The notes beneath the pieces are model-generated. The model was not told the origin of the DNA. It worked only from the letters and a program-made list of their open reading frames with translations, and made no database searches. This document shows, piece after piece, positions 23,001 to 33,428 of a DNA stretch of 64,000 nt. The position numbers and the translations under genes are program-made. Numbering within the stretch: the stretch's first letter is position 1; each line of letters begins with the position of its first letter. Location of the stretch: the NCBI GenBank assembly GCA_014843695.1, contig CM026391.1, positions 17,103,621 through 17,167,620 on the forward strand. The letters run 5' to 3'. The stretch is from Archivesica marissinica. Its lineage: Eukaryota; Mollusca; Bivalvia; Venerida; Vesicomyidae.

Positions 23001-24408
23001 TGTTCATTATAGTTGTTTTAAGGTTGGGTGAATATCTAGTGTTCATTATAGTTGTTTTAAGGTTGGGTTATTATCTAGTGTTCATTATAGTTGTTTTAAG
23101 GTTGGGTTAATATCTAGTGTTCATTATAGTTGTTCTAAGGTTGGGTGAATATCTAGTGTTCATTACAGTTGTTCTAAGGTTGGGTTATTATCTAGTGTTC
23201 ATTATAGTTGTTTTAAGGTTGGGTGAATATCTAGTGTTCATTATAGTTGTTCTAAGGTTGGGTGAATATCTAGTGTTCATTAAAGTTGTTTTAAGGTTGG
23301 GTGAATATCTAGTGTTCATTATAGTTGTTCTAAGGTTGGGTTATTATCTAGTGTTCATTATAGTTGTTTTAAGGTTGGGTGAATATCTAGTGTTCATTAT
23401 AGTTATTTTAAGGTTGGGTTATTATCTAGTGTTCATTATAGTTGTTTTAAGGTTGGGTGAATATCTAGTGTTCATTATAGTTGTTCTAAGGTTGGGTTAT
23501 TATCTAGTGTTCATTATAGTTGTTTTAAGGTTGGGTGAATATCTAGTGTTCATTATAGTTGTTTTAAGGTTGGGTTATTATCTAGTGTTCATTATAGTTG
23601 TTTTAAGGTTGGGTGAATTGTTTTAAGGTTGGGTGAATATCTAGTGTTCATTATAGTTGTTTTAAGGTTGGGTGAATATCTAGTGTTCATTATAGTTGTT
23701 CTAAGGTTGGGTGAATATCTAGTGTTCATTATAGTTGTTTTAAGGTTGGGTTATTATCTAGTGTTCATTATAGTTGTTTTAAGGTTGGGTGAATTGTTTT
23801 AAGGTTGGGTGAATATCTAGTGTTCATTATAGTTGTTTTAAGGTTGGGTTATTATCTAGTGTTCATTATAGTTGTGTTAAGGTTGGGTGAATATCTAGTG
23901 TTCATTATAGTTGTTCTAAGGTTGGGTGAATATCTAGTGTTCATTATAGTTGTTCTAAGGTTGGGTTATTATCTAGTGTTCATTATAGTTGTTTTAAGGT
24001 TGGGTGAATTGTTTTAAGGTTGGGTGAATATCTAGTGTTCATTATAGTTGTTTTAAGGTTGGGTTATTATCTAGTGTTCATTATAGTTGTTTTAAGGTTG
24101 GGTGAATATCTAGTGTTCATTATAGTTGTTCTAAGGTTGGGTGAATATCTAGTGTTCATTATAGTTGTTCTAAGGTTGGGTTATTATCTAGTGTTCATTA
24201 TAGTTGTTTTAAGGTTGGGTGAATATCTAGTGTTCATTATAGTTGTTCTAAGGTTGGGTGAATATCTAGTGTTCATTATAGTTGTTCTAAGGTTGGGTGA
24301 ATATCTAGTGTTCATTATAGTTGTTCTAAGGTTGGGTTAATATCTAATGTTCATTATAGTTGTTCTAAGGTTGAGTTATTATCTAGTGTTCATTATAGTT
24401 GTTCTAAG
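20058..24408 (+). repeat. SatC: 39-bp minisatellite, about 110 copies
   Basis: Unit contains AAGGTTGGGTGAATATCTAG and repeats every 39 bp. It varies at GGGTGAAT, GGGTTATT or GGGTTAAT and at TTTTAAGG or TTCTAAGG. About nine shortened units of 20 bp (TGTTTTAAGGTTGGGTGAAT) recur, for example near 21157, 22230 and 23616. Rare variants mark large internal duplications: TAGTGGTC at 21651 and 22764 (1,113 bp apart) and TAAAGTTG at 20821 and 23281 (2,460 bp apart). Unit length divisible by 3 gives spurious frames (FIIVVLRLG repeats). Unlike SatA and SatB it is present once. Confidence 0.97.
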
Positions 24409-25448
24409 ATCGATTGTGATATGGTAACGTTTTGGCCCTCCATAAATTATATGACTTTATTTCGCGACCATGACAACCAAAGATAAACATGGTTCTGTGT
24501 GTGTACTCCTGCATATCGTATGTTAATTCTGCTCGATTAAACACTACATAGTGATATTGACCCAATCCAAAACTATATAAAGTAATGATATAAACTTTCC
24601 ATCAATTTATGGTCGGCATAGGTATCACATTAGCTTGAACTTGTATGCATATGGTACCATACGGTTATACCTCTATCATAGAAGACACATTTAAAACAAC
24701 AGAACACAATCTTATCTGCATGACAATGGTGGGGGGGGGGCGTGTCCTATGATAGAAGTGCAAGACTTTTGGTGTCTTAAGGAGTGTCTTAAGGATAAAA
24801 TGTCATAACCCTTAGGAACACTAATCTTTGTCGCTATAGAATGCAGGATAGTACATGCATCTCCACTAGGAGTGGTTCTACTATACATATAGTTAGTGTA
24901 CCACAGTACAGGAATCGAAGCGTATGGGTGGTTTGTCTTTTCATTTGGTTGTACAGTATATGCATCTCGGTTTGGAATGGTCCGTGTGTGTCATAGCGCA
25001 GTGCAGGACGCCAGGCTTGGAACATATAACTAAATACAGGTTTCTTTTGAAAAAAAGTCAAATAGTCACGTCGAGTGCACCTGATCTGTGACATATTGAT
25101 GTTGAACATATCCCGAATAAACTTGCGTAGAACATTCAGCCAAGTACATCGATCATGTCGTCGGGAATGTGGTGCTCCGCCGACCGGGATATATACATAT
25201 TACATAACTAACTAATCGAGCCCACCTATTGTAATAACTTCATTGTCTATCTGGGTCAGATATCTAATTTTCAGCCCATACAATGATACCAAATATGCGA
25301 TAATTTATGAAATAGCTACATGTACTACAAAGTCCAACGTTAGATATTATTTAAGTTATACTTATTAAACGAGGATCACTCGGATATATGACAAGTAATT
25401 TAAGCAAAATCAGGAAACAGTGTAGGCTACTATTCAAACTAATTCAAT
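24409..25448. other. Upstream region of G3
   Basis: 24409-24490 resembles the repeat at 6227-6314. 24491-24947 is unique, with a G-run near 24730. From about 24948 to the start codon the sequence is shared with the 5' flanks of G6 (from about 41147) and, inverted, G5, so it probably contains the promoter and 5' UTR of this gene type. No core promoter motif is clear. Confidence 0.6.
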
Positions 25449-27773
25449 ATGGATAGCGACACGTCATCGGAATCGTTAACAAGTCAAGTGTTTGGGCTGA
25501 AAGACAAAACTACATTGGAAGAAAATGAGAAAATGGACTTAACGCTTGGAAACAAAGAAGAAATGATCACAGACAGTGATTTAATCCAAACTCTAGCTTG
25601 TAATTATAATAATGATAATATGGAATTAACTAAAACATGTGATGAACATGTAGATGTTGGAGAAGTCACCATCATGACAACAGAAGGTCAATCAGAAAGC
25701 CACAGACAAACACATTCAGACGAAAGCAAGGCGAAAGTCACAGAAGCTGAGCGTCCCACAATAGACCATCAACAATCACATTCAGACCAAAACGTGACGA
25801 AAGTCGGAGAGGCTGATTATGACCGCCTGGAAGTGGGTGCGATTGGTGGAAACAAAGGAAGTGATAATAATGAAGAACATGATGAAGACATAAGTAAATC
25901 CAAGCACTGCGAACCTTGTCTATTTGATGAAATTGAAGAGGATGCGGTTGCATTTTGTGTAATATGTATCGAGTATCTATGTAATGGATGTGCACGTGAT
26001 CATAGGAGGAGTAAGGTTACAAGAAGCCACAACGTCTTACACAATAATGAGCTGCCGAAAGATGCAAGCATTTTCAAAATAATGAAGGGCATGATGTGCT
26101 GCTCAGACCATCCCGAAATGGAAGTTTCTTATAAATGCGAGGAACACGACATATTCATCTGTATAAAATGTTTGGCGGTGAATCATAGAAAATGTTCTGA
26201 GGTTACAGAAGTTTCCAAGGAGCCTGTGTTTCCTAAAAACGACCATGTGGAACCTACTCTGCACGATCAGATGAAAACCCTCCATGACAAGACAATTTCC
26301 GTCAGGATTTCGAAACAAGAACATATCAGTAGTATGCTACTAGAACAGGCTAATATCACAAAGGAACGAATGGAATACATTGATTGCATCCAGGAACATC
26401 TGTTGAATCTTAGTAAGAAATCTGATATTGAAACAGAAGCCCTTCTAACTAAGGAATTAGTTGAGTTAGTAAAAAGTGTGAAGGAATGCAGGGAAATAGA
26501 AACATCGGAAGTAATGTATATAGAGCTACTTAATGCTGCAATGCAGTATGGTAGTGTTGTTCAGTTGAATGTGATATGCGAATTAATAAAGAAGAAATCG
26601 GATCATTTGATGCACGAATTGAAGGTTCAAGATATAAAGGAAACAGTCCATCTAAAATTCGAGAAGAATACACATTTCATAGACGTGACATTGATGGGGA
26701 ATGTTTTAGTAGTCCGGGGTGAGAAGAAAGAAGGGATACAAACTGATAACCCAGAAAAACAAATAAACATGGAATGTTCGAGCGATGCAGTGGACGATTC
26801 GATTCTGCCCGACTTAAATAATCAGACAATGAAGGCAGAAAACAAGGTCAGAAAAGCAGTGGAGCAGCAAGTGGATCAGCAAAATAATATACCTTTAATG
26901 CAATGTCAGCTAAGTAGAACTGGAGCAATGTATGCCATACGTCACAATGGAGACGGAGAGGTGTGTAGTATAAGCGAAATCGTCGTTTTGTCAGATGGGC
27001 GACTTGCTGTGGTTGACGGAAACAACGGTAATATCAAAGTTCTCAATCCAGACTTTTCAATAGCATTTGTATGTGAATTGATGAACATGCCTCTAGAGTT
27101 GTGCCAAATATCCGACACAATATTGGTTATCATTTATTTCGAAACGAAGAGGGTGAATAGATATAGTTTATGTGATGACAGGATCATTGGAATTGGAGGA
27201 TTCGCCACGAAACTGTCCCCGATCAGTATTGACAAATGCAATGACAATGTTGTCATACTATTTACTGATGTTATAGAGTATTGCTGTAGCAACCATTGTA
27301 CATGTATAATTGAAGTACAAATACGCAATGTAAACACTGGACCCATACTTCAGACAATAACTGAGTTTAATAGTAAGTCATCAAGAGAAATGATCTTGGT
27401 ACATCCAACCCGCATTCGTGTTAGGTCAGCTGAAATGGAATCATACCTGATCTCGGAAGATAATAAGCTAACCTGGTTTGAATTAGACACAAATAATGAT
27501 GAATGCTTCAAAGCAACGTGGTTCTACAGGAGTTACAAAGACAACCATATAGCTGGCATATACGACATTACCATGGACAGTGAATGTAACATATATGTTT
27601 GTGGACAACATTCCAGAAATATTCACCAGATTTCGGGTGAAAACGGCATGAAAAACAGGGTTCTATTATCGATTTCCGGAAGGCCCACATCGGTGTCTGT
27701 TGACGATAAACGGAGACATCTGATAGTTGGATATGACCATGATGATTGTATCCACGTTGTTCCATTCGTATAA
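25449..27773 (+). CDS. G3: RING-less B-box/coiled-coil/beta-propeller protein, A/B hybrid, intact
   Basis: One uninterrupted frame of 774 residues, start MDSDTSSESL in the conserved AATTCAATATGGATAG context. Acidic N-terminus 1-150 with two similar SHRQ.HSDES / DHQQSHSDQN segments; B-box 1 at 154-194; B-box 2 at 218-249 (C218, H221, C230, H233, C238, C241, H246, C249); helical coiled-coil region about 268-405; NHL-like propeller 409-774. Up to about residue 385 it matches class A genes (G1, G5). From HFIDVTLMGN (residue 409) onward it matches class B (G2) and ends HDDCIHVVPFV. It is the only intact hybrid. A poly(A) signal lies at 27978. The cellular role is not determined by the sequence; an innate-immune adaptor is a family-based guess. 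Confidence 0.9.
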   Translation: MDSDTSSESLTSQVFGLKDKTTLEENEKMDLTLGNKEEMITDSDLIQTLACNYNNDNMELTKTCDEHVDVGEVTIMTTEGQSESHRQTHSDESKAKVTEAERPTIDHQQSHSDQNVTKVGEADYDRLEVGAIGGNKGSDNNEEHDEDISKSKHCEPCLFDEIEEDAVAFCVICIEYLCNGCARDHRRSKVTRSHNVLHNNELPKDASIFKIMKGMMCCSDHPEMEVSYKCEEHDIFICIKCLAVNHRKCSEVTEVSKEPVFPKNDHVEPTLHDQMKTLHDKTISVRISKQEHISSMLLEQANITKERMEYIDCIQEHLLNLSKKSDIETEALLTKELVELVKSVKECREIETSEVMYIELLNAAMQYGSVVQLNVICELIKKKSDHLMHELKVQDIKETVHLKFEKNTHFIDVTLMGNVLVVRGEKKEGIQTDNPEKQINMECSSDAVDDSILPDLNNQTMKAENKVRKAVEQQVDQQNNIPLMQCQLSRTGAMYAIRHNGDGEVCSISEIVVLSDGRLAVVDGNNGNIKVLNPDFSIAFVCELMNMPLELCQISDTILVIIYFETKRVNRYSLCDDRIIGIGGFATKLSPISIDKCNDNVVILFTDVIEYCCSNHCTCIIEVQIRNVNTGPILQTITEFNSKSSREMILVHPTRIRVRSAEMESYLISEDNKLTWFELDTNNDECFKATWFYRSYKDNHIAGIYDITMDSECNIYVCGQHSRNIHQISGENGMKNRVLLSISGRPTSVSVDDKRRHLIVGYDHDDCIHVVPFV

Positions 27774-28083
27774 GTTAATACTTGTTCGTGAATTGTTGAT
27801 ATAACGTTGACTAAGCATATTGTATTTAAGCTGTATATGCTATTGTAGCTAATCAATAACAATAAGTTACTTTCTGTTAGATACACATACCTTATGAAGC
27901 TGCCACAACTTCCAAGATGTGCTAGAAATTGAAGCAAAAACAAATACATGTACTTTGGTTTAAACAGTATTTATTTCAATAAATTTACATGTATAACACA
28001 AAAAAATGTTACAAATTACATAAATTGTGAATGGTTTGGATTGGAAAACAAGTTTTCAGAAAACTTATATTAATTCCTCTCCA
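27774..28083. other. Spacer between G3 and G4
   Basis: The first about 180 bp match the 3' flank of G2. Then a segment with AATAAA and poly-A stretches follows, ending directly at the broken start of G4. The same spacer separates G6 and G7 (43961-44270), so the G3-G4 and G6-G7 pairs arose by duplication. Confidence 0.75.
27978..27983 (+). promoter_or_regulatory. Candidate poly(A) signal of G3
   Basis: AATAAA about 205 bp after the G3 stop, within TATTTATTTCAATAAA. Conserved at 44165-44170 after G6. Not tested by transcripts. Confidence 0.4.
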
Positions 28084-29699
28084 AGCATTTTCAAAATAAT
28101 GAAGGGCTGGTGTGCTGCTCAGACCGTCCCGAAATGGAAGTTTCTTATTAATGCGAGGAACACGACATATTCATCTGTATAAGATGTTTGGCGGTGAATC
28201 ATAGAAAATGTTCTGAGGTTACAGAAGTTTCCAAGGAGCCAGCGTTTCCTAACAACGACCACGTGGAACCTACTCTGCACGATCAGATGAAAACCCTCCA
28301 TGACAAGACAATTTCCGTCAGGATTTCGAAACAAGAAAATATCAGTAGTATGCTTCTAGAACAGGCTAATATCACAAAGGAACGAATGGAATACATTGAT
28401 TGCATCCAGGAACATCTGTTGAATCTTAGTAAGAAATCTGATATTGAAACAGAAGCCCTTCTAACTAAGGAATTAGTTGAGTTAGTAAAAAGTGTGAAGG
28501 AATGTAGGGAAATAGAAACATCGGAAGTAATGTATATAGAGCTACTTAATGCTGCAATGCAGTATGGTAGTGTTGTTCAGTTGAATGTGATATGCGAATT
28601 AATAAAGAAGAAAGCGGACCATTTGATGCACTAATTGAAGGCTCAAGATATAAAGGAAATAGTCCATCTAAAATTCGAGAAGAATACACATTTCATAGAC
28701 ATGACATTTGTGGGGAATGTTTTCATAGTCCAGGGTGAGATGAAAGATGACATACAAAGTGATAAACAAGACAAGCAAGTAAACATGGAAAGTTCAAGCG
28801 ATGCAGTGGACGAGTTGATTCAGCCAGATATAAATAATCAGACATTGAAGACAGAAAACAACGCCAGGAGCGCAGTGGGCAAGCAAGTAGATCAGCATAA
28901 TCATTTTCCTTTACTTCGTAGAACTAGAACATTGTATGACATACATAATGATGGTGATAGGTACAACTGTTCTATAAGTGGAATTTTGTCAGATGGACGG
29001 CTTGTTGTAGCTGACGTCAAGAACAAAAATATCAAAGTTCTCAATCCTGACTTTTCAGTAGCATTTGTACATGAACTGAATGATGCGCCTATAGATATGT
29101 GCCAGACTTCGGACAAACATTTGGTTATTGTGTGTAACGATAGGAAGAATGTGACTAGGTATATAGTACATGAGCAGTCGATCGTTGAAGACGGAGTGTT
29201 CCCCACGAAACGATATCCTATCAGTATTGACAAATGCAAGGAGAATGTTGTCATATTATTTTCAGACGAGAAAAGGAATACAGAAATAAAGAGTGACAGA
29301 GATATAATTGAAGTACAAATACGCAATGCGACAAACGGGTCGGTCATTTCGAAAACAAGTGAATATAAAACGAAATCATCCCGTAAACTAGTATTAGCGA
29401 ACACAAACCGAATTCGAGTTGTACCATCATACCCTCTGGAATACCTGATCTCTGAAACTAATCAAATGGTGTGTCTTGGTAATAGCTACAAGGCGAAATG
29501 GTTCTATAAAAGCTACAGAGACAGGGCTATTGATGGTATCACAGATATTGCAATGGACATGGACAAGAACATATATGTTTGTGGATTCTCCTCAAGAAAC
29601 ATTCACCAAGTTTCAAGTGAAAACTTCAAGCAAAACCGGGTTATATTGTCGGTACCCGGCAAGCCGATGTCTATGTGTGTTGACCATGTAAGAAGACTG
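28084..29699 (+). pseudogene. G4: class A B-box gene remnant, both ends lost
   Basis: Starts abruptly inside the codons for SIFKIMKG, just before B-box 2, so the N-terminus and B-box 1 are missing. B-box 2 is damaged by a 1-bp deletion after AAGGGC and a TAA (TATTAATGC where intact genes have TATAAATGC, about 28147). A later nonsense codon replaces the Glu of HELK at about 28632. The coiled-coil and class A propeller then run in frame to 29699, where similarity to G1 stops about 21 codons before the normal end and the vertnin-like 5' sequence begins. The 5' lesions are shared with G7, so inactivation preceded duplication. Confidence 0.9.
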
Positions 29700-29972
29700 A
29701 ATTTAAAACGCAACTCAACACGACCTTACGGTGTCGTAGTGCCGTAAAACCCAACTCAATCAGCAGCGCTATATGACCAATATGTGTCACTGTGCCGTTC
29801 AACGGTTGATCAACCGATCGGCACTGTACCTACATATTGATAATTCGACACGTCACATGATAGTCTTTGTGACGACATAGTCTGTTAGTGACGTAGATAT
29901 TTGTCATAAAACATTTTCTTTTGGCATAACTAGATCAGCTTGAGTAGTGAATAGTCGCTACAAGTAAATATC
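29700..29972 (+). other. 5' region of the vertnin-like gene, with short palindromes
   Basis: Present only in this copy. Contains inverted repeats TTACGG..CCGTAA (29726-29747), the perfect palindrome GGTTGATCAACC (29804-29815), and two GTGACG motifs in a 20-bp imperfect direct repeat (about 29868-29900). It precedes an ATG at 29973. It could be a promoter or the subterminal region of a transposon; both are inference. Confidence 0.45.
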
Positions 29973-31446
29973 ATGGATGAACTTAAACAATTGCAGTCAT
30001 CACTCAAAAACACAGCCCACAGCATGGGTGGCAATCCTTTAAATTTAGGGTTTTATTGAACTCAAAGACTTTAAAAACTGGTTGCAGTAAAAGTTTGGCT
30101 TCAGCAGAAGTTGCGAAATTACTGCATGACGAGATATCGTCTTTCGTTTACCCGGTGGATGCCCCAAGCAGTTTCAAACCTGTCCAAACTTATGGTGATG
30201 GCAATTGTTTTCACAGAGCAATATCAAGAGTTGTTTTTGGTACTGAAGACAGGCATATTGAAGTTCGTATGAGTATAGTGTTTGAGTTGGTTGTAAACTT
30301 TAAAAGGTATGTGTTACGGGACACGTATAGCACAGTGTCTTCAACAACAATATCTAGTCTACAATGCATAATAGAGTATTCCGTGTCTGATGAAGCTCTG
30401 ACACCAAAGGACATCGAAGTCTCTTCAGAATGAAATTATGAAGTCTGTTTCGTCAGGTGTGTACTCTTCCCTGGTCCATTTTTTCGCTGCAGCTAATGCC
30501 AGTAACCGCCCCATCTGTAGTATCTAACCGGTGGTGCAGAATGTGGGTGTGAACAGGGATATATATTGATACACAATCAAATGATAAGCCCACTTCATAA
30601 TGATTAACCCCCAGGACCCCCAGTCTACATTATGTGGACCCACACAGAAAATGCCGATCCTGTAAATTGGATACCAAACCATTTTGTGCCGTGCCTTCCC
30701 CTACCGGAATTGGTATTCACAAATGATGGCGAACCTTTGAAGCATCAGAATAAACAAAAAAGTGAAAGCCCAAAATATGACACCAGTGAACCACCGCTGA
30801 AGAAACACCAGCATGAACATAAAAGTGAAAGCCCAAAGTGTGACAACGGTGAATCACAGGGATTCGGCACGTTTGTGGGTACTAGTATATATATTTAAGT
30901 AAATATATATACTAGTACCCCCAAACGTGCCGAATCCCTGTGAGGTGAATCACCTCTGAAGAAACACCAGAATGAACAGAAAAGTGAAAGCCCAAAGTGT
31001 GACAACAGTGAACCACCGCTGATGAAGCAATTAGATTAGATTATATGACAAATATTGAGAAATTAAATTTTATCAGAAATCAACCGTCTCCAGAATCTCT
31101 ATCTAATTTGAAACGACAGCCTACTGCCAAGGGCAAAAACGAACAATTGAAGAGAAAAAATGCTATCATTCCAGCCGTCTTGGATTAAGTAATTCAAGTG
31201 GCTTACGTACAGTACCACTTTGGGCGGCGGGCTGTGTATGTACTGTGTATTGTTTCCGCAACGGGATATGAAACACCAGGAGACATTTGTGACAATTCAA
31301 TTTTACATCATATAAAATGCCCTTGGAAAAGATTCGTATCTGCTAAAACACGAACATTCCGAGCACCATATGTGTGCAAAGAAGGAGCTAAAGACAGCCA
31401 AGCAAAGCATAGAAAAGCCAACCACAACCTTGCCATACAAAATTAA
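29973..31446 (+). pseudogene. OTU/vertnin-like protein pseudogene, inverted copy (best preserved)
   Basis: ATG at 29973 opens MDELKQLQSSLKN but meets a stop at about 30057 after a frameshift. The next frame (to 30433) encodes the OTU-like part with YGDGNCFHRAIS, where Cys is the expected OTU nucleophile and Asp precedes it. 30632-30853 encodes the MWTHTENADPVNWIPNHFVP segment and KSESPK repeats, interrupted by a 90-bp palindromic insertion. 31045-31446, in another frame with one in-frame TAA, encodes the YVQYHFGRR segment. Vertnin of vertebrates has an OTU-like domain; homology is by recalled motif only. This copy keeps the 5' end that copies 1 and 2 lost and lacks the neighbouring hAT. Confidence 0.75.
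30854..30943. mobile_element. 90-bp near-perfect palindromic insertion
   Basis: Two 44-bp arms, TCACAGGGATTCGGCACG.. and ..CGTGCCGAATCCCTGTGA, with one mismatch and a 2-bp centre (AG at 30898-30899). Flanked by the direct repeat GGTGAATCA (30848-30856 and 30944-30952). It interrupts the KSESPK coding repeats and is absent there in copies 1 and 2. CAGGG termini suggest a hAT-related foldback. Confidence 0.9.
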
Positions 31447-31705
31447 CGAATAAAACAAAGCAATTTATGACAGAAATGTCAAGCTCATATAGCCTATTGT
31501 ATTTAAGTCATTTTCACTATTGGTGAACAGAAAACATATTTGTTTTGATCGCGATATAAGGTCAAATAGTAATGGAGGACCAACACGTTACCATTACACA
31601 ATCAGTCTTACGGGCTTTTTAACAGCTTCTGACAATAATTCCGTAAATGGCCAAGTTTAGAGCACGGCTCCCCTGTAGATCTATCTATTTATCTATCTTC
31701 CTTTT
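31447..31705. other. hAT deletion junction and repeated flank
   Basis: At about 31484-31490 the sequence jumps from the vertnin end (AATGTCAAGCT) to the region that lies beyond the hAT in copy 2 (CATATAGCC), leaving out the equivalent of about 48865-51161. It then contains the empty site of SINE-I (TATTGGTGAACAG at about 31520) and a GATA-type tract at 31679-31698. Confidence 0.8.
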
Positions 31706-32048
31706 ATGTCGAACACCTCGCGGGGACGTAGACATGTTGTGCGTCAAAAACCGCAAAGAAGTTAAAAGTATGAGTAGTTAAAAGCATAATTTAAGAAAGT
31801 AGTGACAATAAGTTGTGGTAAAAGTTTAAAAGCAGCTGCGCAGAACAACTAGGGACTGGCATGATCAATATGGCAAACTGCCGTATTGATCATGGCAGCC
31901 CTAATTGTTCTGCCCAGCTGCTTTTAAACTCTTAACCCAACTTAATTGTCATTACTTTCTTATATTTATGCTGTTAACTAGTATAGTCATACTTTTTAAC
32001 TTCTTCGGTTTGACGCGCAACATGTCTACATCCCCGTGGGGGTGACAT
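31706..32048. mobile_element. Foldback MITE, inverted copy
   Basis: Same element as 5767-6127 in opposite orientation, about 343 bp. The hairpin tip has a single GATCAATATGGCAAACTG palindrome and a shorter loop than copy 1. Confidence 0.85.
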
Positions 32049-32244
32049 TAGAGGAAGTTAGATATGTTATTATTAGGAAAATAACGGAAAACACAGATGG
32101 ATACATGATAAATTTGTCTTGTGACATTTGCATCTATAGTATTGTCTAATAGTAAACACATTGGTTTGCGTAGATAGCTAGATAATAATAACCATAGCAA
32201 TATTGCAAACAGTGACCAAATATATGATTCGCCGGCGGCCCGGA

Positions 32245-32535
32245 AAAAACGAATCCGTGGTCAAGTGGTTAACATGCTGGACAGGTAATACAGGAATCGC
32301 AGGTTTGATCATCGGCCACACCATACTAAGCTGACTAATTACCCAGAACATGTATTTCAGATACATTTTAATATAGATTAAGTAACGTACATGTGCTATA
32401 CACCTTGCACGCATAGGTACCATTCGAGTCTTTGGAGCGAGGCTCTGTGTATATTGATCAGTGCACTATCCTCCTAAACCTTAAATAACCAATCTCCTTA
32501 AAATTAAGAGGAAGCGTCGATAAATAAACGCAAAC
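32245..32535 (+). mobile_element. SINE-II, inverted copy
   Basis: Plus-strand head GAATCCGTGGTCAAGTGG with B box GGTTTGATC, body, and terminal CGATAAATAAACGCAAA. Equivalent to 5285-5572 and 47815-48102. Confidence 0.65.
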
Positions 32536-32767
32536 AACACACAGGTTATGACGTCTGTTTATGTAGAACATATATAATAAAATACAAACTATGTATTATT
32601 ACATGTACTTATTTCTTGGCAATTAGTGTCGCACATATCGGATAATATTATTGACATTCAACAGCATATATATAATATGCATAATGTACGATTCGGCGAG
32701 CACACTGTTAGTTCTTGTCATCATCAGGAAAACAGATTTATATGAATTATATACTATTCGTTATACA

Positions 32768-33397
32768 TGTATTAAATGTATGTATGTGTATTAAATGTAT
32801 GTATTAAATGTATGTATGTGTATTAAATGTATGTATGTGTATTAAATGTATGTATGTGTATTAAATGTATGTATGTGTATTAAATGTATGTATGTGTATT
32901 AAATGTATATATGTGTATTAAATGTATGTATGTGTATTAAATGTATGTATGTGTATTAAATGTATATATGTGTATTAAATGTATGTATGTGTATTAAATG
33001 TATGTATGTGTATTAAATGTATGTATGTGTATTAAATGTATGTATGTGTATTAAATGTAGGTATGTGTATTAAATGTATGTATGTGTATTAAATATATGT
33101 ATGTGTATTAAATGTATATATGTGTATTAAATGTATGTATGTGTATTAAATGTATGTATGTGTATTAAATGTATGTATGTGTATTAAATGTATGTATGTG
33201 TATTAAATGTATGTATGTGTATTAAATGTATGTATGTGTATTAAATGTATATATGTGTATTAAATGTATGTATGTGTATTAAATGTTATTAAATGTATGT
33301 ATGTGTATTAAATGTATGTATGTGTATTAAATGTATGTGTATTAAATGTATGTATGTGTATTAAATGTATATATGTGTATTAAATGTATGTATGTGT
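32768..33397. repeat. 19-bp minisatellite, about 33 copies, unique to this segment copy
   Basis: Unit GTGTATTAAATGTATGTAT. At the equivalent position of copy 2 (about 47560-47582) there is only a single unit, and copy 1 has a deletion there, so the array arose locally after duplication. Confidence 0.95.
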
Positions 33398-33428
33398 ATG
33401 CCATATAAGTTCAAATATGACTCTGAGA

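Noticed and set aside
20151..24340. Many plus-strand frames of FIIVVLRLGEYLV repeats
   Set aside because: Translations of the 39-bp SatC unit, broken at every GGGTTAAT variant (TAA) and 20-bp unit.
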